A DNA stretch of 64,000 nt from Bacteroidales bacterium (GTDB taxonomy: Bacteria > Bacteroidota > Bacteroidia > Bacteroidales > P3). A program made the translations under genes and the position numbers. A model generated the notes under the pieces. The model saw only the letters and a list, made by a program, of their open reading frames with translations. It searched no databases and was not told the DNA's origin. The stretch lies in NCBI GenBank assembly GCA_017618625.1, contig JAFZTV010000055.1, positions 1 to 64,000 of the forward strand. Direction: 5' to 3'. Each line of letters opens with the position of its first letter. Position 1 is the first letter of the stretch. Shown here in pieces: positions 1 through 8,754 of the stretch.

Positions 1-780
1 AAGGGCACGCTCCTCGTCGCTTATGACCAGCACATCGTCGTAGAAACCGGGGATGGTGATGTGGCCGTCAGCGTCGTGAAGGTCGGCAATCATCTTGCAG
101 AGCACGTTGATGGGGTTTGCCACAGCGCCGCCGTATATGCCGCTGTGCAGGTCGTGGTTGGCGCCAGTGACTTCGACCTCCCAGTAGCAGAGGCCTCGCA
201 AGCCGCTGGTGATGCTCGGCACGTCGCGTGCGATCATGCTGGTGTCGCAAACCAATATGATGTCGGCTTTGAGAAGCGCTTTGTTTTTCTCGCAGAAGCC
301 GTAGAGGCTGCCACTTCCTATTTCTTCCTCGCCCTCGATCATGAACTTCACGTTGCAGGGCAGTTGGTTGGTCTTAACCATGAATTCGAAGGCCTTGGCT
401 TGCATGAAGCTCTGACCTTTGTCGTCGTCGGCGCCGCGCGCCCAGATTTTGCCATCTTTGACGACGGGCTCGAAGGGGTCGGTACGCCAGAGGTCGAGCG
501 GCGCAACGGGCATCACGTCGTAGTGTCCGTAAACCAGCACGGTGGGCTTTGAGGGATCGATGTTTTTCTCACCGTAGACAACGGGGTTGCCGTCGGTGGG
601 CATCACTTCGGCTTTGTCGGCACCAGCGGCAAGAAGGAATTCTTTCCACTTGTTGGCGCAGCGTACCATATCGTCCTTGTGCTCGCTCTCGGCGGAGATG
701 GAAGGAATGCGTATGAGTTCAAACAGTTCGTTCAAGAAGCGGTCTTTGTTGGCTTCGATGTAATTCTTTACATTGTTCAT
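1..780 (-). CDS. M20-family dipeptidase/carboxypeptidase, N-terminal part (cut by window edge)
   Basis: Reading leftward from an ATG at 780 the frame is open to the window edge, giving 260 residues of a protein that in this family is usually about 450 long. It is a zinc-dependent M20 peptidase of the CNDP/PepV-like type, expected to cleave dipeptides or short peptides in the cytoplasm. Metal ligands can be read: the GHYDVMP motif (His86, Asp88), GADDDKGQ (Asp119) and EGEEEIGS (catalytic Glu151 and metal Glu152). The start of the lid/dimerisation domain follows (motif NHDLHSGIYGG). There is no signal peptide. The C-terminal catalytic half lies outside the window. A TAnnTTTG box at 844-851 can serve as its promoter. 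Confidence 0.9.
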   Translation of the reverse strand, partial: MNNVKNYIEANKDRFLNELFELIRIPSISAESEHKDDMVRCANKWKEFLLAAGADKAEVMPTDGNPVVYGEKNIDPSKPTVLVYGHYDVMPVAPLDLWRTDPFEPVVKDGKIWARGADDDKGQSFMQAKAFEFMVKTNQLPCNVKFMIEGEEEIGSGSLYGFCEKNKALLKADIILVCDTSMIARDVPSITSGLRGLCYWEVEVTGANHDLHSGIYGGAVANPINVLCKMIADLHDADGHITIPGFYDDVLVISDEERAL

Positions 781-843
781 ATACTTGATGTTTTTAATTT
801 ACACATAAATATTTAGCCATAGAGCGGCTAGCGAATAAGACCG

Positions 844-851
844 CAAATTTA
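844..851 (-). promoter_or_regulatory. Bacteroidetes -7 box for the M20 peptidase
   Basis: The reverse strand reads TAAATTTG, matching TAnnTTTG, about 64 bp upstream of the ATG at 780. No well-placed TTTG -33 box is seen. Confidence 0.45.
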
Positions 852-922
852 CGCACAAAAATCCAAATTAGCAAGTCTTAAGCCAAGATTTTTTTGTGGA
901 ATACTGTCGGTTGGTTTCGCGT

Positions 923-962
923 TGCAAAAATACAACACCTTCGTTGCGGTTTACGAATTTTT
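923..962 (-). repeat. Promoter-containing intergenic element, copy 1
   Basis: On the reverse strand it reads TTCGTAAACCGCAA, a spacer of about 10 bp, then TATTTTTGCA (a TAnnTTTG box at 925-932). The same arrangement occurs at 47713-47751 (reverse) and 48489-48529 (forward). It points toward the M20 peptidase, about 145 bp away, so it could be a second promoter for it. Confidence 0.5.
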
Positions 963-1038
963 GTAAAAAAATCCGACAACTTCTTCATTTGGAGGTTTCG
1001 GAGGGATTTTCATGATGCTCGTTTCGAAATCGGAAAGG

Positions 1039-1082
1039 CTACCTATCAACTCCCTACTAACTCCCTATCAACTCCCACTTCA
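1039..1082. repeat. 11-bp-phase array A
   Basis: Four units in an 11-bp phase: ctacctatcaa, ctccctactaa, ctccctatcaa, ctcccacttca. The reverse complement, gggagtt(ga/ag)ta, is nearly the unit of array C at 47833. Confidence 0.75.
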
Positions 1083-1164
1083 AAATTTGGATTTTTTGAT
1101 TTCAAATTCGAAAAGAGAAAAACGTGTTTTTTGACACTTTCATGATTTATTTCTGTCGCTATTG

Positions 1165-1203
1165 TAAAAAAAGCCAGCGAACACTCAAATGGGTGTCCGC
1201 TGG
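1165..1203 (-). terminator. Intrinsic terminator of the TPR gene
   Basis: The reverse strand forms CCAGCGGACAC / GTGTTCGCTGG (11 bp with one G-U pair) followed by CTTTTTTTA. It lies about 35 bp after the stop of the TPR gene. Confidence 0.85.
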
Positions 1204-1235
1204 TTCTAGTAATAACTGTTTTGTAGTAGGTAGAA

Positions 1236-1937
1236 CTAATTAGCGGCTTCTGCCAGAGCGATATATTTGTCTATCGTTGTCCACTCGGTGGATTCGGGAT
1301 AGTTGCTCTTTATCTGTTTGAAAAAGTCAAGAGCTTTGGCATTGTCGCCAGTTGCCATACATACGCGGCCAGCCTTGTAAAGAGCGGTAGGTGCAACCAC
1401 GAAATTGTCTTTAGCCATTTTGGCGGCTTTTTCGTAGTGACGCAATGCAGCCGACTCGTTCTTCAGTTCCCACTCAGCGTCGCCTTTCAGCATCTCGTTT
1501 AGCGGTTTGGTGAAGGCGTCCTTGCCTTTGTACGACTTGAAGTAGTCAAGAGCCTCATCATACTTGCCCAGATTCAGGCAGCAGATGCCGGCGTAGTATT
1601 TTGCCAGGTTGTTGGCCTTGGTTCCTTTGTTCTCGGTTGCGAGGTCGGCAAAACCGATGATGTCAAGGCTGTCGCTGCCGTTGAGTGCAAGTTCATATTC
1701 GCCTTGGTCGAACCAGTATTCAGCTTTGAAATTGTCGGCGGCTGCATTGCGTTCGCGGTTCTGCAGTGCGGGTTTGAGCAGCAGGAAATAAAGCACTACG
1801 GCAAGCACTATCACACCAGCGCAAATGAGAATCCATTTTGCGTTTTTCTCAAGAAACTGCTCGGCGTTGGAAACGGCTACGCTCAAATCTTTTGTCTCGT
1901 TGTTCTTAACGTTCTTATTGTTTTTTGTATCTTCCAT
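1236..1937 (-). CDS. Membrane-anchored tetratricopeptide-repeat protein
   Basis: 233 residues. A polar N-terminus (1-33) precedes one hydrophobic segment at about 35-55 and then a helical TPR region, with repeat-like units around 113-135 (YYAGICCLNLGKYDEALDYF) and 175-220 (ALYKAGRVCMATGDNAKALDFF). The plan resembles the YfgM-type ancillary subunit: an inner-membrane anchor with a periplasmic TPR domain. That role is inferred from architecture only. It is monocistronic, with its own -7 box (1978-1985) and terminator (1165-1203). Substrate or partner is unknown. Confidence 0.8.
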   Translation of the reverse strand: MEDTKNNKNVKNNETKDLSVAVSNAEQFLEKNAKWILICAGVIVLAVVLYFLLLKPALQNRERNAAADNFKAEYWFDQGEYELALNGSDSLDIIGFADLATENKGTKANNLAKYYAGICCLNLGKYDEALDYFKSYKGKDAFTKPLNEMLKGDAEWELKNESAALRHYEKAAKMAKDNFVVAPTALYKAGRVCMATGDNAKALDFFKQIKSNYPESTEWTTIDKYIALAEAAN

Positions 1938-1977
1938 ACTGGATTTTGATTAAATGTTCTTGTGAAAATTCGGGTTG

Positions 1978-1985
1978 CAAAGATA
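1978..1985 (-). promoter_or_regulatory. -7 box for the TPR gene
   Basis: The reverse strand reads TATCTTTG, matching TAnnTTTG, about 40 bp upstream of the ATG at 1937. Confidence 0.6.
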
Positions 1986-2130
1986 CTTATTTTTTGTATT
2001 TGAGTGAAATTATTTTTACAAACCGTAAGTTTATGAGAAAAATGTTAAAAATAATTAAAATGCGTTATGATTGGTTATCAGTGTGTTATGGAGGATTATT
2101 TTGCGAGATTGAAAAATAGTTATCTTAAAA

Positions 2131-2162
2131 TTTGCTTTATTATGGTATATTACATATTTTTG
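2131..2162 (+). promoter_or_regulatory. Complete Bacteroidetes promoter, sets the start of the DHOD-like gene
   Basis: TTTG at 2131-2134, a 20-bp spacer, then TATTTTTG at 2155-2162. Transcription should begin near 2169, so the upstream in-frame ATG at 2132 would not be transcribed. GTG at 2189 becomes the likely start. Confidence 0.75.
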
Positions 2163-2188
2163 CAGTGTTAATTGTAATAGAAAAAAAC

Positions 2189-3169
2189 GTGGACATAACG
2201 AATGAATATCTGGGATTAAAACTTAAAAGTCCCATTATTGTCGGCAGCTGCGGACTCACCTCGACTGTCGAAGATTTATTGCGAATTGAGCAGCATGGTG
2301 CAGGCGCCGTGGTGCTTAAATCGGTATTCGAGGAAGAAATTATTCACGATATCAAGCGTAACACTCATGTGACCGCCCCCATAGAACACTATGGCGAGAG
2401 CTATGAGTATATCGCCAGTCATGTTGCCGACGACTCTTTGTCGCGTCGCTTTGCGATTGTGAAAGAGGCCGCGCAAAGGATGACGATACCTCTGATTGGC
2501 AGCATTAACTGTTTCTCACATGAGAACTGGCTGACATACGCCAAGAAATTTGAGGAATGTGGGTGCGCGGCGTTGGAACTCAATATGGCTATACTCCCGT
2601 ACGAGTGTTCGCTTTCGTCAGAGGATGTGGATAGGACTTACACCAACATAATACAATCACTGCGCCTTGCGGTTTCGATACCTATTTCTATCAAGGTGGG
2701 TCCTTATTTCACCGATATGGCCAAGTTTATGCAACGTCTTTCGTGGCTTGGAATACAGGGCATAACGATGTTCAACAAGTCGATGCAGATAGATATCGAC
2801 ATCGACGAGATGACCATGCGCAGCGCCAGTTGCCTCTCGTCCCACGATGTGTTTTACGACACTTTGCGCTGGGTGGCTATACTGACCAACAAGCTGCGCT
2901 GTCCGATTTCGGCGGTAGGAGGAGTTTACACTCCGGAAGATGTGGTGAAACTGTTGCTGGCCGGCGCCGGAAGTGTGCAGGTGGTATCGTGCCTCTATAA
3001 GAACGGCATAGAATATCTCAACACTCTCAATGCGGGCCTCAAGGAATGGATGACGAAGAAGGGGTATGAGAATATCAAGCAGTTCAGAGGCATCATGAGT
3101 GTGCCGACCCACGACAAGGCGTCGGTGGCTATGCGTACACAGTTTATGCGCTACTTTGCGGAAATTTGA
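2189..3169 (+). CDS. Dihydroorotate dehydrogenase-like flavoprotein
   Basis: 326 residues from GTG 2189, chosen because the promoter lies over the upstream ATG and because DITNEYLGLKLKSPI matches the normal N-terminus of this family. It is an FMN-type TIM barrel related to PyrD. The family begins with this strand plus SPIIVGSCGLT and ends with SAVGGVYTPEDVVKLLLAGAGSVQ, the phosphate-binding end of the barrel. A KVGPYF strand is also present. Such proteins are common in Bacteroidetes alongside a true pyrD, so the substrate is uncertain. It heads a forward run ending near 6063. Confidence 0.85.
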   Translation: MDITNEYLGLKLKSPIIVGSCGLTSTVEDLLRIEQHGAGAVVLKSVFEEEIIHDIKRNTHVTAPIEHYGESYEYIASHVADDSLSRRFAIVKEAAQRMTIPLIGSINCFSHENWLTYAKKFEECGCAALELNMAILPYECSLSSEDVDRTYTNIIQSLRLAVSIPISIKVGPYFTDMAKFMQRLSWLGIQGITMFNKSMQIDIDIDEMTMRSASCLSSHDVFYDTLRWVAILTNKLRCPISAVGGVYTPEDVVKLLLAGAGSVQVVSCLYKNGIEYLNTLNAGLKEWMTKKGYENIKQFRGIMSVPTHDKASVAMRTQFMRYFAEI

Positions 3170-3290
3170 GAATGACAGCGTGATAGTGTGAATGTGTAAC
3201 GAAAGTGTGTATTCGCCGACTGTCGCGTCAAAACGATCTAACAAACTCTACTCACAATAACAAATATACAAACTAACAAAAATCGAACTT

Positions 3291-3773
3291 ATGGAAGAAC
3301 AAGAAAGAAACGCCAGTTTTTTCCGTTTTGAGGATTTGCGCCTTTATGCCAAAGCAACGGATTACAGTTCATGGCTGCTCCGCACCATCGCAGAACCACA
3401 AAGCAAAAGGGAAAAGATATTAGTGGAATCGTTTAGTCGCTCGTCGTTTGACATTGCCCTTAACATAGCCGAAGGCTCGGCACGCAACAAGGCGCAGTTT
3501 GAGTACTACCTCAAGATAGCTAAAACCGCTATACGCGAGTGTGTGGTCTTCACGTCCGTTGCCAAGGATTGCGGCCTGTTTGGAGAAGAGGCATACGAAC
3601 ATTCACGCGAATTGCTCATGGAGCTTACCCGTATGGTGGGTGCGCTTATCATCTCGATACAGCGCAGCACGGGCACCCGCCGTCGCGACAACGACGACCG
3701 TGACGAGAGGGACAATTACGCCGCTCCGATTGAAGACGATGACACTCTTAACCAAATAGACACAAACTTCTAA
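3291..3773 (+). CDS. Four-helix-bundle protein (S23/IVP-like family)
   Basis: 160 residues. Residues about 8-120 match the four-helix-bundle family found in rRNA intervening sequences and as stand-alone genes: FEDLRLYAKA at the start, then SFDIALNIAEGSARN and the conserved helix QFEYYLKIAKTAIREC. Its biochemical role is unknown. The last 45 residues (RRRDNDDRDERDN onward) are a charged, probably disordered tail not usual in the family. The stop TAA shares one base with the ATG of kdsA (TAATG), so translation is probably coupled. Confidence 0.85.
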   Translation: MEEQERNASFFRFEDLRLYAKATDYSSWLLRTIAEPQSKREKILVESFSRSSFDIALNIAEGSARNKAQFEYYLKIAKTAIRECVVFTSVAKDCGLFGEEAYEHSRELLMELTRMVGALIISIQRSTGTRRRDNDDRDERDNYAAPIEDDDTLNQIDTNF

Positions 3774-4597
3774 TGTATCCTCGTTTAGAGAATCTTCATC
3801 ATCAAGCGACCGGCAATTTCTTCTTAATTGCCGGTCCTTGCGTTATAGAGGACCGACAAAGTCCTATGGCCATAGCCGAAAGGCTGCTCGAAATCACTGA
3901 ACGACTCGAAATACCGTTCATTTTCAAAGCCTCGTACAAGAAGGCAAACCGCACACGTATAGACTCATTCACGGGGATTGGTGACATCGCTGGGCTTGAG
4001 ATTCTTGCCGAGATACGCGAGAAACTGCACATACCCGTAGTAACCGACATACATAACGAGGCAGATGCCGTTATGGCGAAGCCTTATGTCGATGTGGTGC
4101 AGATTCCGGCTTTTTTATGCCGTCAGACTTCGTTGCTTGAAGCTGCCGCCGAAACAGGTCTTTGCGTGAACATCAAGAAAGGCCAGTTTCTGGCGCCTGA
4201 GGCCATGACACACGCTATTGCAAAGGTTAAACACGGCGGCAACGACAATGTTATGCTCACCGAGCGTGGCACAACATTCGGATATCAGGATTTGGTGGTT
4301 GATTTCCGAGGGGTTACCGAGATGCGCAAGAACGGCGTACCCGTTGTGGTAGACATCACACATTCACTCCAGCGTCCGAACCAACCGTCGGGTGTGAGTG
4401 GCGGTAATCCCGAGATGATTGAAACTATCGGTAGGGCTGCCGTTGCGGTGCAATGCGACGGTATATTCATGGAGACCCATCCCGACCCGTCGAAGGCAAA
4501 GTCGGACGGAGCTAATATGCTTCCGCTCGAACGTGCCGAGGATTTGGTTAAAACACTCTTGAAAATTCATAAAGCCGCCCGCAGCTCGGAAAATTAG
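3773..4597 (+). CDS. kdsA: 3-deoxy-D-manno-octulosonate 8-phosphate synthase
   Basis: 274 residues, the usual KdsA length. It condenses phosphoenolpyruvate with arabinose 5-phosphate to Kdo-8-phosphate, the committed step to the Kdo of lipopolysaccharide inner core. Readable signatures are FLIAGPCVIED near the start, FKASYKKANRT (about 54-64, phosphoenolpyruvate/phosphate contacts), VTDIHNEADA (about 89-98), NIKKGQFLAP and NVMLTERGTTFGY. It overlaps the preceding four-helix-bundle gene by one base and is 31 bp from the exonuclease gene, so cotranscription is likely. Confidence 0.97.
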   Translation: MYPRLENLHHQATGNFFLIAGPCVIEDRQSPMAIAERLLEITERLEIPFIFKASYKKANRTRIDSFTGIGDIAGLEILAEIREKLHIPVVTDIHNEADAVMAKPYVDVVQIPAFLCRQTSLLEAAAETGLCVNIKKGQFLAPEAMTHAIAKVKHGGNDNVMLTERGTTFGYQDLVVDFRGVTEMRKNGVPVVVDITHSLQRPNQPSGVSGGNPEMIETIGRAAVAVQCDGIFMETHPDPSKAKSDGANMLPLERAEDLVKTLLKIHKAARSSEN

Positions 4598-4628
4598 AAA
4601 TTCGAATAACTTACAACACTCAAAAAGC

Positions 4629-5489
4629 ATGGAACTAAACCTTACGAAACCCATAGTTTTCTTCGACCTTGAGACCACAGGTGTGGTGGTGGGGCACGAC
4701 CATATAGTTGAGATATGCCTGCATAAGGTAAATCCCGACCACAGTTGCGAGACTCTTGTTGAGCGAATACGCCCTGCCGACGCCAATGGTAAAACCATAC
4801 ATATTCCCGAGGAATGTACTGCAATTCATGGAATACATGACAGCGATGTGGCCGACAAACCGTCGTTTAAGGAAATGGCTCCCCGTCTGCTTCAGTTTAT
4901 AGGCGATGCGGACTTGGCCGGATACAATAGCAACAAGTTCGATGTGCCAATGCTGGTTGAGGAGTTTTTGAGAGCAGGAATGGATTTCGATGTGAAGAAG
5001 CGCCACTTGGTGGATGTGCAAAACATCTTTCACAAGATGGAGCAGCGGACGCTGAAAGCCGCCTACACTTTCTATTGCGGCAAGAATCTGGACAACGCCC
5101 ATTCGGCTGATGCCGACACGTTGGCAACATACGAGGTGCTTAAGGCCCAGCTTGACAGATACAAGGACGCGGAGTTTGTTGACCGTGACGGTAAGGTCTC
5201 GTGTCCTGTTGTTAACGATGTTGAAGCTCTGAGTCAGTTCACTACTGCCGCACAGTGGGCAGACCTTGCCGGACATATCGGCATAGACAAGCAGGGTCGC
5301 GAGGTGTTTAACTTCGGGAAATACAAAGGAGAGCCCGTTGCTACGGTATTCAAGAAAGAGCCCTCGTACTATGACTGGATGATGAAGTCGGACTTCCCGC
5401 TTTACACCAAGAAGGTCATCACGGAGATTTACGATGGGCTGAAGAAGAACAAAATCGACCAGCTGAAGATGCAGTGGGGCGCCAAATGA
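4629..5489 (+). CDS. 3'-5' exonuclease, DnaQ/DEDD family
   Basis: 286 residues. The N-terminal domain carries exonuclease motif I, FFDLETTGV (Asp13, Glu15). Motif II is near GYNSNKFDVPML (about 98-109) and motif III is AHSADADTLATYEVL (about 157-171). A short C-terminal module (FNFGKYKGEPVATVF, then YYDWMM) resembles the DUF3820-type tail seen on such enzymes in Bacteroidetes. The family removes nucleotides from 3' ends of DNA or RNA in proofreading or repair; whether this one works with a polymerase cannot be read. It follows kdsA by 31 bp. Confidence 0.9.
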   Translation: MELNLTKPIVFFDLETTGVVVGHDHIVEICLHKVNPDHSCETLVERIRPADANGKTIHIPEECTAIHGIHDSDVADKPSFKEMAPRLLQFIGDADLAGYNSNKFDVPMLVEEFLRAGMDFDVKKRHLVDVQNIFHKMEQRTLKAAYTFYCGKNLDNAHSADADTLATYEVLKAQLDRYKDAEFVDRDGKVSCPVVNDVEALSQFTTAAQWADLAGHIGIDKQGREVFNFGKYKGEPVATVFKKEPSYYDWMMKSDFPLYTKKVITEIYDGLKKNKIDQLKMQWGAK

Positions 5490-5502
5490 GGTGTGTGCGC
5501 AG

Positions 5503-6063
5503 ATGAAGGTGATATGTGTAGATAGTCAGTCGGAAACGTTGGTGGCATACCTCAAGCCGGACAATGCATTGAACTTTAAACGGCTGCCGTTCTTTTTGCC
5601 AGATTTTTCAAAGTCCATAGTCGCTCGGATGCGTGTGGCTGTGCGTATCGATCGTATAGCCAAGTGCGTGGAGCAACGATTTGCGTCAAAGTACTACTCA
5701 GAGGTGGCGTTGGGTATTGAGTTCCTTGCCTCAGATATTATAGGAAACGCCCGAAACAACGGACTGCCGTGGACACTGGGAACGTCGTTCGATGATTCGC
5801 TGGTGCTTTCAGAAACTGTGGCAAAGGAAGTTGCACAAGGGAAAGAAGTAGGGCTGATGCACAATGGCCATTTGATAGAGAGCGGAGTTGTAGAAACGGA
5901 ATCGATTGATTCGGCAATTGCCCGACTATCTGAAACTATGAAGCTGAAAACTGGAGACTGGGTGCTTATGGCTGTGGGACAGGCGTCGGACAGATTGTCC
6001 ATAGGCGATGTGTTGCAGGTAAGGATGGAACCGCTGCTATCGCTTGATTTGGCGGTGAAATAG
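5503..6063 (+). CDS. FAH-family-like protein (fumarylacetoacetate hydrolase fold), short form
   Basis: 186 residues from ATG 5503; a GTG at 5491 is a less likely start. The central part (VRIDRIAKCVEQRFASKYYSEVALG, read in pieces) and GLPWTLGTSFDDSLVLSE match the FAH hydrolase/isomerase family, and DWVLMAVGQ ... IGDVLQVRME matches its C-terminal end. The canonical acidic metal site (an ExE pair and a downstream Asp) is not clear, so it may be catalytically degenerate. It lies 13 bp after the exonuclease gene and ends the forward run. Confidence 0.6.
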   Translation: MKVICVDSQSETLVAYLKPDNALNFKRLPFFLPDFSKSIVARMRVAVRIDRIAKCVEQRFASKYYSEVALGIEFLASDIIGNARNNGLPWTLGTSFDDSLVLSETVAKEVAQGKEVGLMHNGHLIESGVVETESIDSAIARLSETMKLKTGDWVLMAVGQASDRLSIGDVLQVRMEPLLSLDLAVK

Positions 6064-6069
6064 CAGAGA

Positions 6070-7698
6070 CTATCGGTAGTCGTAGCCAAGGATTTCTATT
6101 CTGCGTTCGCGTGCGGCATCGACGCTGTAAACGCTATGGAGTTGGTCTTTCGCGCTTGAGCTGACATCTTTTGGCGCCGTAGAGCTTCCGAAAGGAGTCC
6201 GCTTTATTTCAAGTGTGCCGCTGCCGGGCTGCTCCATGACTCGGCGAATCATGCCACCGTTGTATTCTTTCAGCTGGTTGACGATAGTCGCTATGCGGCG
6301 TTTCGACAGGTTTACGTTGTATGCTGAGTTGTGGAGAGGACTGGCGTAGCCACCTACGGTCAGCACCACATGGCGCCCGTTGAGGATGTCTTGTGCCAGG
6401 AGGTGAATGAAGTGTTCGAATTTCTCGCTGTTGTACTGCACCTCGCCGAAGAAGCTTTCGAGCATAGCCAGAGACATGTCGCGCTCGGTGCTGTCGGCTA
6501 TCTCGTTTTGCCGTTCGCGGTAGGTCTTGCGCATGAACATGTATGAGTTGTATGTCTGGAAATAGGTGAGCGAGGTGGTAGTGTCTTGGCAGCGCGGGTT
6601 AGGCTCGTCGTTGTGGAAGAAGAGCTTGATGGGCAGCAGTCGGCGCGCCTGCTTGCACGGGCAGGTGTCTTCTGCTGGTTTGTTTTCAGCGACAGCGGGT
6701 TTGCTGCTGACAGGAGTGGTGTCTATGACCACGTAGTCCCAACGGTAGATGTCGTGGCAGCAAGAGGTGTCGTGAATGAAGTAGGAGTCGCTGCGGTTGG
6801 AGGTGAAATAGCCAGAGTTGTGGTTTGTGTTTTGAACGTCGTATTCGGAGCTCGTGCAGTTGAGAGTGAAGTACAGGTCGTCTTCGACCGAGTTTATCGG
6901 TTCAGGCAAGCGGGATGGTTTGCGCCAGCTGTTGCGCGCACCGGACGAGGAGTAGATGTCGTGTTTGCCGCTTCCACCCGGACGGTTGCTTGAGAAATAC
7001 ATGACGCCTTCGGATTGATCGTAGAAGGGTGTGATTTCGTCATCCTGAGAGTTGACGGGAATTCCCAGGTTGGTTGGGAGACCGATTCCTTTTTTGTCGA
7101 TGGTCACGTACCAGATGTCCATGCCGCCAAGGCCGCCGGGACGGTCGGATACGAAGTAGAGTATAGACACGCTGTCGGAGATGTAGCCGACGGTAGGGTG
7201 GGTAGAATTGTAGCCTTTCATGTTGACGTTGCCACCCATGCGCTGCGGTTTCGACCACTTGCCGTCCTTTGACTTTACGTAGTAAATCTCGTTTTGGTAG
7301 GCGTCGCCGTTGTCCATGCGGCACCGAGTGAAATAGATGATGCCGTTGCGCAGGTCGAAGGCAACATTGCCTGTGTGTCGGCTGGGGTGGTTTATGCCGA
7401 AGGTCTCGGGCTCGCCGTTAGAGAGTTTGCCGTTTTCGGAAACGTGTGACTTGAAGACTCGCATGATTGTGATGCCGAAGTCGATATATCCGCCGCTTTC
7501 GCTGACTTCCTGCAGGCTGGAGTAGTAGAGAGTGTCGCCTATGCGTATGGGGCCAGACTCGCTGCCGGGGGTGTTCACTTTGCGACCTTCGTGAGTGACC
7601 TCGTAGCGCGTGATTTGAGCGGCGGCAGAGACTGTCAAGCAGCAGAGGAAAATGATTGCCGAAAGATGAAGGGTAAGAGATGAAAGACTTTTGTTCAT
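6070..7698 (-). CDS. PD40/WD40-like repeat protein with OmpA-like C-terminus
   Basis: 542 residues. A signal peptide (about 1-28, ending SAAAQ) is followed by PD40 beta-propeller repeats; two clear ones are YFVSDRPGGLGGMDIWYV and YFSSNRPGGSGKHDIYSS. A Cys-rich linker (CPCKQARR, about residue 346) leads to an OmpA-like domain (VGGYASPLHNSAYNVNLSKRR and the closing ERRIEIL). In T9SS bacteria, PD40 plus OmpA proteins such as PorE attach the secretion apparatus to peptidoglycan and are encoded beside PorP. The same pairing is seen here, 39 bp downstream of the PorP/SprF gene. Assignment to the T9SS core rather than a paralogue is inference. Confidence 0.85.
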   Translation of the reverse strand: MNKSLSSLTLHLSAIIFLCCLTVSAAAQITRYEVTHEGRKVNTPGSESGPIRIGDTLYYSSLQEVSESGGYIDFGITIMRVFKSHVSENGKLSNGEPETFGINHPSRHTGNVAFDLRNGIIYFTRCRMDNGDAYQNEIYYVKSKDGKWSKPQRMGGNVNMKGYNSTHPTVGYISDSVSILYFVSDRPGGLGGMDIWYVTIDKKGIGLPTNLGIPVNSQDDEITPFYDQSEGVMYFSSNRPGGSGKHDIYSSSGARNSWRKPSRLPEPINSVEDDLYFTLNCTSSEYDVQNTNHNSGYFTSNRSDSYFIHDTSCCHDIYRWDYVVIDTTPVSSKPAVAENKPAEDTCPCKQARRLLPIKLFFHNDEPNPRCQDTTTSLTYFQTYNSYMFMRKTYRERQNEIADSTERDMSLAMLESFFGEVQYNSEKFEHFIHLLAQDILNGRHVVLTVGGYASPLHNSAYNVNLSKRRIATIVNQLKEYNGGMIRRVMEQPGSGTLEIKRTPFGSSTAPKDVSSSAKDQLHSVYSVDAARERRIEILGYDYR

Positions 7699-7737
7699 GG
7701 GAGCAGGGTGTATCTAAGGTCTATTCGCACTTCACGA

Positions 7738-8742
7738 TTAAATAATAGGACACGGGAGCGCTTTGCGTTTGTTTTTCTTGCGGTTGAGGTGATAAATCAA
7801 GCCGCCCTCGAATGCGCCGACCGACCGCGATGCCGGCACCAGTTTTGAGATATTGGCGTCGTAGAGGAAGAAGAAGGTGAGGGCGTTGTAGTGGACGCCG
7901 ATGTCGAACACCATGGCGTCGGCCCAACGGTAGGCGGCGCCGAACTGGAGTGCCAGGTTGCGGCTATAGCTCTCGTCTATGTAGTATTTGGCGTCGGTGC
8001 CGAATAGAATCTCGGTGTTTTGTTTCTGAAACTGCACCATGGCCAGCGGCATCAGCGACCACTGGTTGGCGAAACGCCACTCGGCACGTATGTATGCGTT
8101 GAACCGCGGCTCAAGTCGTGTGGCACCCTCTTCGAAGTAGGTGAGTTTTGGGCGGTTGAGGTTGTATGCCGCGACGCCAATTTTGAGAGAGAAGGATGTA
8201 GACGGTTGGCTGTAGAACGCTGCGCCGGCACCTATGGTCGGGTAGTTGACGTGCTCGCGCTCGAACTGTTCGGTGGGGTCTTCCATCAGGGCGTCGCTGG
8301 GGTCGAAGCCAGCACGGTTGAACCCACCCATCACCGCGAGAGAGAAGATGTTGTCGCTGCGGGTGTTGAGAGCTTTGTAGAAAGAGACAATCAGGTCGCC
8401 AGAGAGAGTTCCGTAGGAGAGGCTGCCCGCACGGTCGGCATAGATGTATCCGCCGAGCGAGATGCCGTAGCGGTGGTATTTGTTTTGATACACAGGTACC
8501 TCAACTGTGGCGGCAAGCGTCTGGAAGGGGTTGTGCACCGATGCCCATTGGTTGCGGTATATGATGCCGAAACGCCCTTGTCCGTCGAAGAATCCAGAGT
8601 AGGCGGGGTTGGTGAGGACCTGTATGTAGTCGGCCTGCGAGAAATGTATGTCTTGTGCGTGCGCAACGGAAAACAGGCAGCAGAGGGAGAGCAGCAGCCT
8701 GACAAGAGTTGGTTTGATGTATCTAAACAATAGCACGGTCAC
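7738..8742 (-). CDS. PorP/SprF-family type IX secretion membrane protein
   Basis: 334 residues. A signal peptide ends at AHAQ (about residue 29). The mature start, DIHFSQADYIQVLTNPAYSG, is the hallmark of PorP/SprF proteins. The rest alternates amphipathic strands as in a 14-stranded outer-membrane barrel. Family members help export or anchor T9SS cargo and usually travel with PD40-OmpA partners, as here. The gene follows tsaD by 12 bp on the same strand, so tsaD - porP-like - PD40/OmpA may be one transcript. Bacteroidetes often have several PorP paralogues, so this need not be the essential copy. Confidence 0.9.
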   Translation of the reverse strand: MTVLLFRYIKPTLVRLLLSLCCLFSVAHAQDIHFSQADYIQVLTNPAYSGFFDGQGRFGIIYRNQWASVHNPFQTLAATVEVPVYQNKYHRYGISLGGYIYADRAGSLSYGTLSGDLIVSFYKALNTRSDNIFSLAVMGGFNRAGFDPSDALMEDPTEQFEREHVNYPTIGAGAAFYSQPSTSFSLKIGVAAYNLNRPKLTYFEEGATRLEPRFNAYIRAEWRFANQWSLMPLAMVQFQKQNTEILFGTDAKYYIDESYSRNLALQFGAAYRWADAMVFDIGVHYNALTFFFLYDANISKLVPASRSVGAFEGGLIYHLNRKKNKRKALPCPII

Positions 8743-8754
8743 ACATTATTGGCG

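Larger units (their letters stand above)
781..1235. other. Intergenic region, 455 bp
   Basis: No credible gene is seen; an open frame of about 80 codons here is AT-rich and resembles no protein. The stretch holds the likely promoter of the M20 peptidase, one copy of a promoter-containing element (923-962), an 11-bp-phase array (1039-1082) and the terminator of the TPR gene (1165-1203). Confidence 0.7.

Noticed and set aside
894..1145. 83-codon open frame between the first two genes
   Set aside because: AT-rich, runs through a promoter-containing element and the 11-bp array, and shows no protein-like composition.
2132..2188. ATG start for the DHOD-like protein
   Set aside because: It overlaps the -33 box of a complete promoter and adds residues foreign to the family.
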